A stretch of DNA of 64,000 bases, from the NCBI GenBank assembly GCA_002387205.1, contig DGLA01000005.1, forward strand, positions 62,196 through 126,195, in the 5' to 3' direction. The notes beneath the pieces were generated by a model. The model ran no database searches, was not told the DNA's origin, and worked only from the letters and a program-made list of their open reading frames with translations. Position numbers and translations under genes: made by a program. Within the stretch, counting starts at the first letter, position 1. Each line of letters starts with the position of its first letter. Below, in pieces: positions 52,611-61,692 of the stretch. The DNA is from Stutzerimonas stutzeri. Its GTDB lineage: Bacteria; Pseudomonadota; Gammaproteobacteria; Pseudomonadales; Pseudomonadaceae.

Positions 52611-54611
52611 ATGCTCAAAAGGCTACTTGTCGGCACGATGGTTGCCGCCTCCGGTTCCGTCACAGCCCAGACCACTGACGCCTTGATCCTGGACCCGCTG
52701 CTGGTGACCTCGCCGCGCAGCGAGAGCGACTGGCTGACCCTGCCCATGGCCGTAAGTACTCGCTCCGCGCTGGACCAGCCTGGCGAGCAACTGCTGACCC
52801 TCGACAGTCTGCTGGGACCGGTGCCCGGCGTGGTGTCGCAGAGCCGCTACAACCTGGCGCAGGGCATGCGCTTATCCATCCGCGGCTTTGGTGCCCGCTC
52901 AAGCTTCGGGGTGCGTGGGGTGCGGGTGCTGGTCGATGGCGTCCCGCTGACCATGCCCGACGGGCAGACCGAGATGGATGGGCTGGACGCCTCGCTCGTC
53001 GAGCGGATCGAAGTGATTCGCGGCCCCTCCTCGACGATTCACGGCAATGCGGCAGGTGGGGTGTTGTCGATCGAGACCCGTCAGCCGAGCGAAACGCCGC
53101 TTACCCAGCTTGAAATCACTGGCGGCGAGCTTGGTTATCGGCGAGCGCGAGCGGAAACCAGCGGGACGGTCGGGTCCCTGGGCGGCTTGCTCGCCGTGAG
53201 CAGGACGCAGCTGGACGGCTACCGACCGCAGGGGGCCGCGGAAACCAACAACCTCACCGGCAAGCTGCGCTGGCAGGGGGAGAACGGCACCCTGGCGGCA
53301 ACGCTGCATGCCATCGACAACCGCGCCGAGGATTCCGGTGGGCTGACGCTGGCGCAGGTTCGCCAGGATCGCTCGCAGGCGCGCCCGCAGAGCTTGCTGT
53401 ACGACAACGACGAGTGGATCAGGCAGCAGCGCCTGTCACTGGTCTGGGACGGCCAGGCGGCAGGAGACGACAGCTACCAGCTGCGCAGCTATTACGGCCG
53501 CCGTGAGTTTGGAAATCAGTTGCCACTGTTTGCCAACGGACAGACCAGCTACGACCGCTGGTTCGCGGGCGTGGGTGCCCAGCGCACGTTCCGCCGTGAG
53601 TGGTTGGGCTTGCCCAACCAGCTGACCCTGGGCATTGATCTGGAAAGCCAGCGCGATGAGCGCAGTCGGCATGACAACCTGATTGGAGGCACCACCGGGG
53701 CCCTGACGCAGCGCCAGCGCGAAGCGGCCGACAGTCGCGGCGTGTTTCTGGAAAACCAGCTCAGCCTGGGCGACGCCTGGCTGCTGACCACCGGTGTGCG
53801 TTATGACAGCGTGCGGCTGGAAGCCAAGGATCGTTTCCTGACGGATGGCGATGCTTCGGGCGGCCAGACGCTGGATGACTGGAACTACAGCCTGGGCCTG
53901 AGTCGCCAGCTCGATGCCCATCATGTGGTCTATGCCCGTTACGCCACCTCCTTCGAGACGCCGACCATCAATGAACTGGCGAACCCGGCGGGCGGCGGCT
54001 TCAACCCCTCGCTGGGCCCGGCGCAGGCCACCAACCAGGAAATCGGCTTCAAGGGCGAGCATCCCGGGCTGCGCTACGAGGCGGTGGTCTACAGCATGCG
54101 CATCGAAGACGAACTGGTGCCCTTCGTTGACGGACGGACCTTCTACACCAACGCCGGCAGATCCAGTCGGGACGGCATCGAGCTGAGCGCCCAATGGCTG
54201 GCCGGCCAGTTCTGGCGGCTCACCGGGGCCTGGAGCTACAACGACTACCGCTTCGATCGTTTCGACAGCTATGACGGCAACCGAATCGCCGGCATCCCTC
54301 GCCAGAGTCTCTTCGCCGAGCTGGCCTATGACCGGGAGGCCTGGTACGCACGGCTCAATCTCACGGCGAACGGCCACCAATACGCCGACAACGCTAATGA
54401 AAGCCGCATCGCCGGTTACGCCGTCACCAACGCGCGTGTCGGCTGGCGCCTGGCCAACGGTGATCAGCGCTGGGAGCCTTATCTTGGAGTCGACAACCTC
54501 TTCGGTCGCGACTACTACGACAACCTCCGAATCAACGACAACTTCGGTCGCTACTACGAACCGGCGCCGGGACGGACCCTGTATGCGGGCGTCAAGGTGA
54601 CGTTCGACTGA
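52611..54611 (+). CDS. TonB-dependent outer-membrane receptor
   Basis: The 666-residue protein has a signal peptide (ending VTAQ near residue 20), a TonB-box-like LDPLLVTSPRSES, a plug (LLGPVPGVVSQSRYNLAQGMRLSIRGFGARSSFGVRGVRVLVDGVPLTMPDGQTE) and a barrel ending LYAGVKVTFD. I chose ATG 52611, preceded by AAGGA; the frame upstream to 52572 has no signal sequence. The substrate is unknown; the adjacent copper-type genes make copper or a metallophore conceivable but this is not shown. Confidence 0.9.
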   Translation: MLKRLLVGTMVAASGSVTAQTTDALILDPLLVTSPRSESDWLTLPMAVSTRSALDQPGEQLLTLDSLLGPVPGVVSQSRYNLAQGMRLSIRGFGARSSFGVRGVRVLVDGVPLTMPDGQTEMDGLDASLVERIEVIRGPSSTIHGNAAGGVLSIETRQPSETPLTQLEITGGELGYRRARAETSGTVGSLGGLLAVSRTQLDGYRPQGAAETNNLTGKLRWQGENGTLAATLHAIDNRAEDSGGLTLAQVRQDRSQARPQSLLYDNDEWIRQQRLSLVWDGQAAGDDSYQLRSYYGRREFGNQLPLFANGQTSYDRWFAGVGAQRTFRREWLGLPNQLTLGIDLESQRDERSRHDNLIGGTTGALTQRQREAADSRGVFLENQLSLGDAWLLTTGVRYDSVRLEAKDRFLTDGDASGGQTLDDWNYSLGLSRQLDAHHVVYARYATSFETPTINELANPAGGGFNPSLGPAQATNQEIGFKGEHPGLRYEAVVYSMRIEDELVPFVDGRTFYTNAGRSSRDGIELSAQWLAGQFWRLTGAWSYNDYRFDRFDSYDGNRIAGIPRQSLFAELAYDREAWYARLNLTANGHQYADNANESRIAGYAVTNARVGWRLANGDQRWEPYLGVDNLFGRDYYDNLRINDNFGRYYEPAPGRTLYAGVKVTFD

Positions 54612-54966
54612 TTGGCGCGACCGCTCTTGCCGCTACAGCCTGAACAGGCGCTTGCCCGCTTCGCTCTGCCTGTCTGGACCATTAGCTACGACGGCTTGTG
54701 CTGGGTGTGGATGCGGCACCGCAACGCGGATACGCGCACGGCATGGGCAGGCACGGCGATGCGGCAGGCATGGCCGTCAAGACAACGATTTTATCGTCGC
54801 ACCTGCAGCGCCTGCGAATCTCTCGCTATCTCCAGAGGCGTTGGCCTGCAGGTTTCGGCCAATGCCACGCCGTGCGCATTGATTACAGCTTTGTAATGTG
54901 GGGAACAGCTTCCGGTAAGTGAGGTGCCCGTCACCTGCAGGCATCAACTAACCAAGAGGGTGCCTC
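54612..54966. other. 355-bp intergenic region holding the cop-box-like palindrome
   Basis: No convincing gene is seen. A short open frame (54612-54896) lacks a recognisable product and ribosome site. The right end holds the palindrome at 54882-54897 and the presumed promoter of the downstream small-protein genes. Confidence 0.5.
54882..54897. promoter_or_regulatory. cop-box-like palindrome
   Basis: ATTACA-GCTT-TGTAAT is a perfect inverted repeat 70 bases before the first small-protein gene. It closely resembles the sites bound by CopR/CusR-type response regulators in pseudomonads. A CusR-type regulator gene lies 2.5 kb downstream and is the likely binder. Confidence 0.72.
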
Positions 54967-55284
54967 ATGAACCGCACGACCAAGCTAATCGTCCCATTCA
55001 TTCTGACCGTCGCATCTTCGCTTGCAATGGCCGAAGGTGGTAGCGAGCGAACGCTTCAGCACTCGAGCGATACATCGGATGCAAAACCTACGTTGAAAGC
55101 CCTGCTCAAGGATGGCGACGTGCTGAGCATTGCGCCCGCTGGAACAGCCGGCACGACCGGGATGATTCGGAACTACGACTCCCGAAACACCATTCAGACC
55201 TACGAGATGAAGGTCAGAACGCCTGACGGTCAGGTCCACACGGTTGAGTTTTTGAGCGCCCCCGTCGGCGTCAATAACGGTTGA
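54967..55284 (+). CDS. Small periplasmic protein of putative copper locus
   Basis: The 105-residue protein has a signal peptide (cleavage after LAMA, residue 22), a mature N-terminus EGGSERT, and a small all-beta-looking C-terminal part (DGDVLSIAPAGTAGTTG, TYEMKVRTPDGQVHTVEFLS). AAGAGGG precedes ATG 54967. The EGGSERT start faintly recalls PtrA-type copper-induced proteins, but the rest does not. First gene after the cop-box-like site. Function unknown. Confidence 0.72.
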   Translation: MNRTTKLIVPFILTVASSLAMAEGGSERTLQHSSDTSDAKPTLKALLKDGDVLSIAPAGTAGTTGMIRNYDSRNTIQTYEMKVRTPDGQVHTVEFLSAPVGVNNG

Positions 55285-55308
55285 TTATCTATCCCTGAGG
55301 GTCAGCAA

Positions 55309-55569
55309 ATGAGCAGCCTATATTCGAAGACCAGGAACATGCTTCAACGCAATCCGATCGTGACCGGTCTCGGTGCAGCCGTGGTTGGCTACCTGCTACT
55401 GAACCAGGGTACAGAGGCTTTCGAGACAGCCTTGCCTGGTTTGCTTTACCTGTTGCCGTGCCTGTTGATGATGGTCGTTTGTATGAAGCACATGACTAGC
55501 GGCAAGTGTGACAAGAACGAAGCGTCGGGTGCTGAAGGCGTAACAACAGGCAAAGGTGATTCTGCCTAG
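55309..55569 (+). CDS. Small membrane protein with Met/Cys-rich end (DUF2933-like)
   Basis: The 86-residue protein has two hydrophobic segments (about 15-32 and 42-58), the second ending PCLLMMVVCMKHMTSGKC, with several Met, Cys and His residues suited to soft-metal binding. It resembles the small DUF2933 proteins found near copper genes. TGAGGGTCAGCAA precedes ATG 55309. 24 bases after the previous gene; likely one operon. Confidence 0.72.
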   Translation: MSSLYSKTRNMLQRNPIVTGLGAAVVGYLLLNQGTEAFETALPGLLYLLPCLLMMVVCMKHMTSGKCDKNEASGAEGVTTGKGDSA

Positions 55570-55588
55570 TTCAACGTGGAGGTTGGTT

Positions 55589-55816
55589 ATGCGAAATATC
55601 GTTCCAGCAACAGCAATAGCAATCGCTCTGGCCAGCGGGCTGAGCTTCGCAGCGGCAGACCCTGACAGCCAGGGTAAAACGGAGTCTGGCATGATGGGTG
55701 ATGGTATTCACATGCAGATGATGGAGGATATGCGGGAGATGATGGGCAGATGCCGCGACATGATGAAAGACATGGCTGACAAGGCGCCTGCCCACGCAGA
55801 AGGTACCAGCATCTGA
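55589..55816 (+). CDS. Small methionine-rich periplasmic protein
   Basis: The 75-residue protein has a signal peptide (cleavage after FAAA near residue 23). The mature part is methionine-rich: SGMMGDGIHMQMMEDMREMMGRCRDMMKDMA, with one Cys and two His, the pattern of Cu(I)/Ag(I)-binding proteins. GGAGG precedes ATG 55589. Third gene of the putative copper operon, followed by a strong terminator. Copper binding is inferred from composition. Confidence 0.78.
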   Translation: MRNIVPATAIAIALASGLSFAAADPDSQGKTESGMMGDGIHMQMMEDMREMMGRCRDMMKDMADKAPAHAEGTSI

Positions 55817-55859
55817 ACATCAGGGGCCTGGCCAGGCATCCAATGGTTTCAAGTTAGGA

Positions 55860-55893
55860 AAAAGGCAGCTGTCTGAGGCAGCTGCCTTTTATT
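55860..55893. terminator. Strong intrinsic terminator after small-protein operon
   Basis: AAAAGGCAGCTG (55860-55871) pairs perfectly over 12 bp with CAGCTGCCTTTT (55879-55890), followed by ATT. It separates the small-protein operon from the kinase gene 39 bases on, so the kinase probably has its own promoter or depends on readthrough. Confidence 0.92.
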
Positions 55894-55931
55894 GCGTGCG
55901 GGCAGCAATCATCTGGCGGGTCAGAGGAAAC

Positions 55932-57335
55932 ATGAACAAAATGTCACTGACAGCTCGTATTGCAACTGTCTTCACAATAGTCGTTACGGTTGTACTGGTT
56001 GTGGCTGCAATAAGCTTCAATTATTTCTGCCGCCTTCATTTCGAGCGAAAAGATGCCCAGTTACTCGACAGCAAGATATCGGCTATCGAGCATGTGATCG
56101 CATCAGCGGATTTACCTGTTGATCAGTACGCTGCGTATATGGGCAATATCATCGGCAATTCATTTGCCGTCTCGGCTGTCCTCCAGCAAGAGGGACAGAT
56201 TCTGTACTCGTCTGGCGATGTTCTAACGGGTTTTCTACAGTCTCTTGACAGCCCCCTCGAGGGCCGCTGGAACGCCGAGATCGACGGGAGGCATTACTCC
56301 GGAATCACGAAAGTTCTGAATGCGCCGTCGGGCCCGCAAGAGTTCGTGGCGTACGTGGCCGCTGACGTCACGCATCGAGTTCAGTTTTTCGACATGGTCA
56401 TGGAGTGGTTTGTTTATACCTTGATCTCGAGTGCGCTGCTCAGTGGCGCTCTGGGATTCTTTCTTATCCGAAAAGGGCTCGAACCGATAAGGTCCCTGTC
56501 GAAGACCACCACTACGATTACCGCCAATCGCCTCGATACAAGAGTGTCGACAGAATCCACGCCCCGGGAACTGCACGAGCTGGTCGATAATTTCAACCAG
56601 ATGCTCGTCAGGCTGGATGAATCATTTGTCAGGCTGTCAGGATTTTCAGCCGACATCGCTCATGAACTGAGAACGCCGTTGAACAGCATGCTTACCCAGT
56701 TCGAAGTGTGGCTGATCAAGGATCGGGACAAGGCGGAATACAAGGAGATGCTTTTCTCCTCCCTTGAAGAGCTTCGGCAGATGTCACGCATGGTTGATGA
56801 CATGCTGTTTCTGGCCAAGTCGGATAATCACCTGGTTGTTCCCCGTCGGGAAAGTACGGATCTTGCTGCAGTGGCCGCGAGCGTAGTGGAGTACTACGAA
56901 TATCTGGCCGAGGACAAAGGGATCAAACTGAACCTTGTCGGCAGTGCCAGCGTGCTTGTCGATGTCGCTATGATGCGAAGAGCTATATCGAATATTGTTT
57001 CAAACGCGCTTCGATATGCCGACCCGGGAAGTACCATCGATGTGGAAATCGAATCCGGCAATGGCTTTTCATCCATGGCGATAAGCAACAGGGGCGAGAA
57101 CATACCGGAAGCTGCTGTTGCTCGTATATTCGATCGTTTCTACCGGGCCGATGGTGCCAGGCGAGAGGGGGGATCGAATAATGTAGGCCTGGGTATGGCG
57201 ATTACCCGATCTATCGTTCAGGCACATGGAGGCCGGATCGACTGCCGGTCTTCTGGCAGGCTGACAACATTCGAGATTCGTCTGCCGGAAGACTTCGAAA
57301 GCGTGCCTGATGCTCGGGCCAGGGCCATTGGATGA
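55932..57335 (+). CDS. Heavy-metal sensor histidine kinase (CusS/CopS type)
   Basis: The protein of about 467 residues has an N-terminal membrane helix (about 10-32), a periplasmic domain to about 155, a second helix, HAMP, HisKA with the phospho-His244 in FSADIAHELRTPLNSML, and HATPase_c (NIVSNALRYADPGS, NNVGLGMAITRSIVQAHGG). The SLTARIATVFTIVV start is typical of CusS/IrlS kinases. ATG 55932 has AGAGGAAAC upstream. Base composition looks clearly less GC-rich than neighbouring genes (by eye, not measured), suggesting transfer. Confidence 0.9.
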   Translation: MNKMSLTARIATVFTIVVTVVLVVAAISFNYFCRLHFERKDAQLLDSKISAIEHVIASADLPVDQYAAYMGNIIGNSFAVSAVLQQEGQILYSSGDVLTGFLQSLDSPLEGRWNAEIDGRHYSGITKVLNAPSGPQEFVAYVAADVTHRVQFFDMVMEWFVYTLISSALLSGALGFFLIRKGLEPIRSLSKTTTTITANRLDTRVSTESTPRELHELVDNFNQMLVRLDESFVRLSGFSADIAHELRTPLNSMLTQFEVWLIKDRDKAEYKEMLFSSLEELRQMSRMVDDMLFLAKSDNHLVVPRRESTDLAAVAASVVEYYEYLAEDKGIKLNLVGSASVLVDVAMMRRAISNIVSNALRYADPGSTIDVEIESGNGFSSMAISNRGENIPEAAVARIFDRFYRADGARREGGSNNVGLGMAITRSIVQAHGGRIDCRSSGRLTTFEIRLPEDFESVPDARARAIG

Positions 57336-57413
57336 TGTTTACGTGAAAGACGGATGGTCGGCCAACCAGCGGAGCCAGGCGAGAGCCGGATACGGCTGGT
57401 CCAAGAGGAATAT

Positions 57414-58094
57414 ATGAAGCTATTGGTTGCCGAGGACGAGCCCAAGTCGGGGGCGTACCTGCAAAAAGGTCTCACCGAGGCCGGATTTGTCGTGGATCAC
57501 GTACTGAATGGTGCTGATGCGCTGCAGCAGATATCTGGCGAGCCTTACGACTTGCTTATTCTGGACGTCATGATGCCGCAGCTCGATGGCTGGGAAGTGC
57601 TCAGGCGCATTCGCTTGGCCGGCCATGATTTGCCGGTTCTGTTTCTGACTGCCCGGGATGGCGTGGACGACCGCGTCAAGGGGCTTGAACTCGGAGCGGA
57701 TGATTATCTAGTCAAGCCGTTCGCGTTTTCCGAGCTGCTTGCAAGGGTGCGGACCCTGCTGCGCCGGGGAAGCCAGTCCTCCGGCGAAGCCGCGTTAACC
57801 GTTGCCGACCTCGAGCTGGACGTGCTCAAACGCCGCGCGAGCCGTGCCGGGAAAAGAATTGACCTGACGGCCAAGGAATTTTCACTGCTTGAACTTCTGA
57901 TGCGCCGAAAAGGGGAGATCCTGTCCAAGTCGCTTATCGCATCTCAGGTATGGGACATGAACTTCGACAGCGATACGAATGTAATCGAGGTGGCGATCAG
58001 GCGTCTGCGTGCAAAAGTCGACGAGCCGTTCCAGACAAAGCTGATCCAGACGGTACGCGGGATGGGCTATGCCCTCGACACGCCGGACGGTTGA
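57414..58094 (+). CDS. Heavy-metal response regulator (CusR/CopR type)
   Basis: The 226-residue OmpR-type regulator has a receiver domain (phospho-Asp51 in LLILDVMMPQLDGWEVL, Lys in LVKPFAFSELLARVRTLLRR) and a winged-helix DNA-binding domain. KLLVAEDEPKSGAYLQKGLTEAGFVVD is the CusR/CopR/IrlR signature. I chose ATG 57414; the frame is open to 57354. It follows its kinase by 78 bases, the reverse of the usual regulator-kinase order. It probably binds the palindrome at 54882. Confidence 0.92.
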   Translation: MKLLVAEDEPKSGAYLQKGLTEAGFVVDHVLNGADALQQISGEPYDLLILDVMMPQLDGWEVLRRIRLAGHDLPVLFLTARDGVDDRVKGLELGADDYLVKPFAFSELLARVRTLLRRGSQSSGEAALTVADLELDVLKRRASRAGKRIDLTAKEFSLLELLMRRKGEILSKSLIASQVWDMNFDSDTNVIEVAIRRLRAKVDEPFQTKLIQTVRGMGYALDTPDG

Positions 58095-58514
58095 TACACG
58101 GCGGTCCCGGGGACTGCTCGTTATCGGTAACTGGCCGAGCTACGGCTATCTAATCTTCCTCAGAAGTTCTCAAGAGCTTTGGTCACGCCGCCCCCCGGCT
58201 GTTTTGCATACCATTATCCAGGGTCGGCGTTTGGCCTCACGGCGCTGCGCATCCTTTCCCGACGGATGCAGTCCAGCCCGGCTTCGTATGTCGACAGAAT
58301 TCCGTCGTATTAACCGCGGCGTGTCGGTTTGTGAATCCTGAAGGTCGTGTTTCAGCCGCTCTCCCATCCGGTCCAGGTCTAGTTTGGCTACAGGCTATTT
58401 CGGGCTGGTTTGACCCATCAGCTCAACAATAAAAAATCCGCATTACCCGGTCTGGCCTAGGTTGCGCCCTCTACTGCCTTGCACGCCCTTCAGCCAAATG
58501 AGCAGAGCCCACTT
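58095..58514. other. 420-bp non-coding stretch
   Basis: No supported gene, RNA or repeat is seen between the response regulator and the symporter gene. A 65-codon open frame on the minus strand (58170-58367) has no ribosome site or recognisable content. Confidence 0.5.
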
Positions 58515-59873
58515 ATGACCCATGCCACTTCCTCAGCCGCTGTAGAACCAAAAACCTTACGCCGCGTGATCGTCGCTGCGTCTGTCGGCAATTTCGTCGA
58601 GTGGTTCGACTTCGCACTCTATGGTTTTTTCGCCACCCTGATTGCCGAGCTGTTCTTTCCCAGCGAAAGCGCAGGCACGGCTTTGTTGAAAACCTTCGCG
58701 GTCTTTGCTGTCGCGTTCGCCTTCCGCCCGCTGGGCGGTGTGTTCTTTGGTCAACTGGGAGACCGGATCGGTCGCAAGCGCACCCTGGCCTTGACGATAT
58801 TCATCATGGCCGGTGCGACGACATTGATCGGTCTGCTGCCGACCTACGCCACTGCCGGCATCTGGGCGCCTCTGCTGCTGACGATAGTCCGCTGCGCCCA
58901 GGGATTTTCTGCCGGTGGGGAATATGCCGGTGCCTGCGCCTACGTCATGGAGCATTCGCCCCATGACAAGCGTGGACGCCTGGGCAGCTACGTTCCGGTC
59001 TCGACGTTTCTGGCGTTTGCCAGCGCTGCGATGCTGGCCTATCTGTTCAACACGGCATTGTCAGCAGAAGCCTTGGCGGCCTGGGGCTGGCGGGTGCCAT
59101 TCATCATTGCAGCGCCATTGGGCCTGATCGGCTTGTACCTGCGCATGCGCCTGGATGAAACGCCCGCCTTCCAGGCGCTGGAGGAAAACCACCAGGTTCC
59201 GCATTCGCCTCTGCGTGAGACGCTGCGTTTGCAGGGGCGCTCGATGTGCAAACTGGGCGCCTTCATTTCCCTGACAGCGCTGTCGTTCTATACCTTCACC
59301 ACGTATTTCTCCACCTATCTGCAACAGGCCGGCGGGTTCAGCCGCGCTGCTGCGTTGCTGATCAGCCTGTTGACGCTGTTTTTCGCCGCAGCTGCGTGCC
59401 CTTTCGTGGGCATCCTGACGGACCGTATTGGCCGTAAGGCCACCATGTGCAGCGCGGCAGGCGTGCTGGCGATAGGCATCTATCCAGCCTTGATGCTGGC
59501 TGAGTCCGGCCTGTTCGCCATGGCACTGCTAGGCAGTCTGCTGCTGGGGTTTGGGGCAGTCGTCTGCAACGTTGTCACGGCGCCGCTACTGAGCGAAATA
59601 TTCCCCACGCGTACCCGCTACACCGCGTCCGCGATCACTTACAACATCGCGTACACGATCTTTGGTGGAACGGCACCCTTCATCGCGACCTGGCTGATCG
59701 AGAGCACCGGCAACAATATGGCGCCCGCGGTCTATTTGATGGCTATAGCGATCCTGGGCCTGGCGGGGGCGCTGTTGCTGCCGGAAACATCGAAGATAGA
59801 GTTGAGCGCGGCCGGCACATCGCCCGGGCGTGACGCCCTGGTCAAGCCTGCGCTTGGCGCGGGGCCAGCGTGA
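58515..59873 (+). CDS. MFS metabolite:H+ symporter (MHS family)
   Basis: The 452-residue transporter has twelve predicted membrane helices and the MHS-family marks: ASVGNFVEWFDFALYGFFATLIAELFFP at the start, GQLGDRIGRKRTL between helices 2 and 3, and RCAQGFSAGGEYAGACAYVMEH. Relatives carry dicarboxylates, shikimate, proline/betaine or citrate; the substrate cannot be told here. ATG 58515 is chosen; a frame from 58479 is also open. Confidence 0.9.
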   Translation: MTHATSSAAVEPKTLRRVIVAASVGNFVEWFDFALYGFFATLIAELFFPSESAGTALLKTFAVFAVAFAFRPLGGVFFGQLGDRIGRKRTLALTIFIMAGATTLIGLLPTYATAGIWAPLLLTIVRCAQGFSAGGEYAGACAYVMEHSPHDKRGRLGSYVPVSTFLAFASAAMLAYLFNTALSAEALAAWGWRVPFIIAAPLGLIGLYLRMRLDETPAFQALEENHQVPHSPLRETLRLQGRSMCKLGAFISLTALSFYTFTTYFSTYLQQAGGFSRAAALLISLLTLFFAAAACPFVGILTDRIGRKATMCSAAGVLAIGIYPALMLAESGLFAMALLGSLLLGFGAVVCNVVTAPLLSEIFPTRTRYTASAITYNIAYTIFGGTAPFIATWLIESTGNNMAPAVYLMAIAILGLAGALLLPETSKIELSAAGTSPGRDALVKPALGAGPA

Positions 59874-60040
59874 AAACGGGAACGACGAAAAAACTTTCGG
59901 CGATTGGGGGTGGTTCCTGCATTCAGCCCCCTGTTGACTATGACGTCGCCAAAATTTGTAGATAACCGTATTTGAATCAGCCGTTGCTATTCGGTTGGCT
60001 ACTAACAATGCTGTCGGAAGCCAAGCTTGCCGGGAAAATT

Positions 60041-60067
60041 AAAAAGCCGGCCTCGTGGGCCGGCTTT
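60041..60067 (-). terminator. Intrinsic terminator of ppa
   Basis: AAAGCCGGCC (60043-60052) pairs perfectly with GGCCGGCTTT (60058-60067). On the minus strand the stem is followed by TTTTTAATTTTCCC, a good U-tract, just after the ppa stop at 60085. Confidence 0.88.
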
Positions 60068-60084
60068 CCTTTAGCGGTTTTGGC

Positions 60085-60612
60085 TTACTTCTGGTAAGCC
60101 GCCACTGCCTTGGTGATCTCAGCGCGGGCGGCTTCGGCGTCGCCCCAGCCTTCGACCTTGACCCACTTGCCCTTCTCCAGATCCTTGTAGTTCTCGAAGA
60201 AGTGCTTGATCTGCTCGAGCAGCAGCGGCGGCAGGTCGGTGTATTCCTTCACGTCGACGTAAAGCTGGGAGAGCTTGTCGTGCGGGACGGCGATAAGCTT
60301 GGCGTCGCCACCGGCTTCGTCGGTCATGTGCAGCACGCCGACCGGGCGGGCACGGATGACCGAGCCCGGGGCAACCGGGTAGGGGGTCACGACCAGCACG
60401 TCGAGGGGGTCGCCGTCATCGGCCAGGGTGTGCGGGATGAAGCCGTAGTTGGCCGGGTAGAACATCGGCGTGGCCATGAAGCGGTCGACGAACAGGCAGT
60501 CGGTGTCGTGATCGATCTCGTACTTGATCGGCGCGTGGTTGGCCGGGATCTCGATGGCAACGTAGATATCGTTGGGCAGGTCTTTGCCGGCCGGGACTTT
60601 GCTGTAGCTCAT
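60085..60612 (-). CDS. ppa: Inorganic pyrophosphatase
   Basis: The 175-residue enzyme hydrolyses pyrophosphate. KYEIDHDTDCLFVDRFMATPMFYPANYGFIPHTLADDGDPLDVLV carries the metal-binding acids, with VKVEGWGDAEAARAEI near the end. I chose ATG 60612 (MSYSKVPAG), which has GGAG eight bases upstream; ATG 60618 is too close to that site. Single gene with its own terminator. Confidence 0.96.
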   Translation of the reverse strand: MSYSKVPAGKDLPNDIYVAIEIPANHAPIKYEIDHDTDCLFVDRFMATPMFYPANYGFIPHTLADDGDPLDVLVVTPYPVAPGSVIRARPVGVLHMTDEAGGDAKLIAVPHDKLSQLYVDVKEYTDLPPLLLEQIKHFFENYKDLEKGKWVKVEGWGDAEAARAEITKAVAAYQK

Positions 60613-60751
60613 GGACATTGCTCCGTGGTCGGCCAACGCGGCCTGGGGCGAAAAAAGTGGGCGCGATTATAGGCGCACTGTCGGGCGTTTTGCCATGCCG
60701 GGCGTGGAACCCACGGCTGGCTGGTTCATGCGCTCATTCGACGGCCCCAGC

Positions 60752-61564
60752 TCAGTGAGGTTCCGCGTAGTCGGGATGGCGCTGTTGCAGGTCTCGAAGG
60801 CGCGTCAGCGGGTCCTGGCGGTAAAAGGCCTGGAGCTGGGCGTAGACGTCTGGATAGGCTTGGTGCAGCAGATCCGGAGCGCTGAAGAAGTACTCGCTGG
60901 TGACGGCAAAGAACTCGGCCGGATTCTCCGCGGCATAGGGATCGATCGCGGCATGGGCGTCCGGGTTGCCGTCCAGCGTCCGGTTGAGCCTGTCGTAGGC
61001 CCCTTGCATCGCCGTCGCCCAGCTTTCGATACGCATGTTGGCGTGCAGTGGCGGCAGGCCGTTGGCGTCGCCGTTGAGCATGTCCAGCTTGTGGGCAAGC
61101 TCGTGGATCACCAGGTTGTAGCCTTCCCAGCTGCCGCTTTCCCTGACCCCGGGCCAAGCCAGGATTACCGGCCCCTGCAGCCAGGCCTCGCCGCTATGCT
61201 CGCCATCCCACTCGTGCACGACGCCGGCCGAGTCACGGTGCTTTTGCGGGCTGTGGAAGTCATCCGGGTAGATCACGATTTCATGGAAGCCCTGATACCA
61301 GTCCAGATCGGCCAGATGCAGCAATGGCAGCTCGGCCTGCGCGGCCAGACGCAGCCGATCTGCCGGGTCCAGTTCGACGCCGGGCAGGGCAGTCAGGCGC
61401 TTGGCATGCAGAAACAAGAGGCTGCGCTCACGTAACCGCTCGGTTTCCTCCAGGGTCAATCCGTCGAGAATCGGCAGGCTGTCCAGTACGCTTTGCCAGA
61501 GGGCGGGTTCGATGGCGAGACGGGCGAGGATGCGCTTGCGGCGCCAATCGCGAAAAGACCACAT
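60752..61564 (-). CDS. mtfA: Zinc-dependent peptidase MtfA
   Basis: The 270-residue protein is an MtfA (Mlc titration factor) homologue with the zinc motif VIHELAHKLDMLNG and a more distal Glu region (YAAENPAEFFAVTSEYFF). The MWSFRDWRRKRILARLAI start and LPILDGLTLEETERLRE are family-typical. In E. coli MtfA binds the Mlc repressor; whether Mlc exists here is not visible. Confidence 0.93.
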   Translation of the reverse strand: MWSFRDWRRKRILARLAIEPALWQSVLDSLPILDGLTLEETERLRERSLLFLHAKRLTALPGVELDPADRLRLAAQAELPLLHLADLDWYQGFHEIVIYPDDFHSPQKHRDSAGVVHEWDGEHSGEAWLQGPVILAWPGVRESGSWEGYNLVIHELAHKLDMLNGDANGLPPLHANMRIESWATAMQGAYDRLNRTLDGNPDAHAAIDPYAAENPAEFFAVTSEYFFSAPDLLHQAYPDVYAQLQAFYRQDPLTRLRDLQQRHPDYAEPH

Positions 61565-61692
61565 GAAAGAGTTTCCAGCCAGGGGCCGTCCACCTTAAGC
61601 GGGGCGCCGGGCACCGGCAAGCGCCGTGAAGAGCGAAGAGGCTGGGGCAAGGTTTGCAGCTTGCTTTTCGCGGTCAATACCGCTCCCACGTA

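Noticed and set aside
54612..54896. 94-codon frame after the TonB receptor
   Set aside because: No good start site, no recognisable content, and it overlaps the cop-box-like palindrome region.
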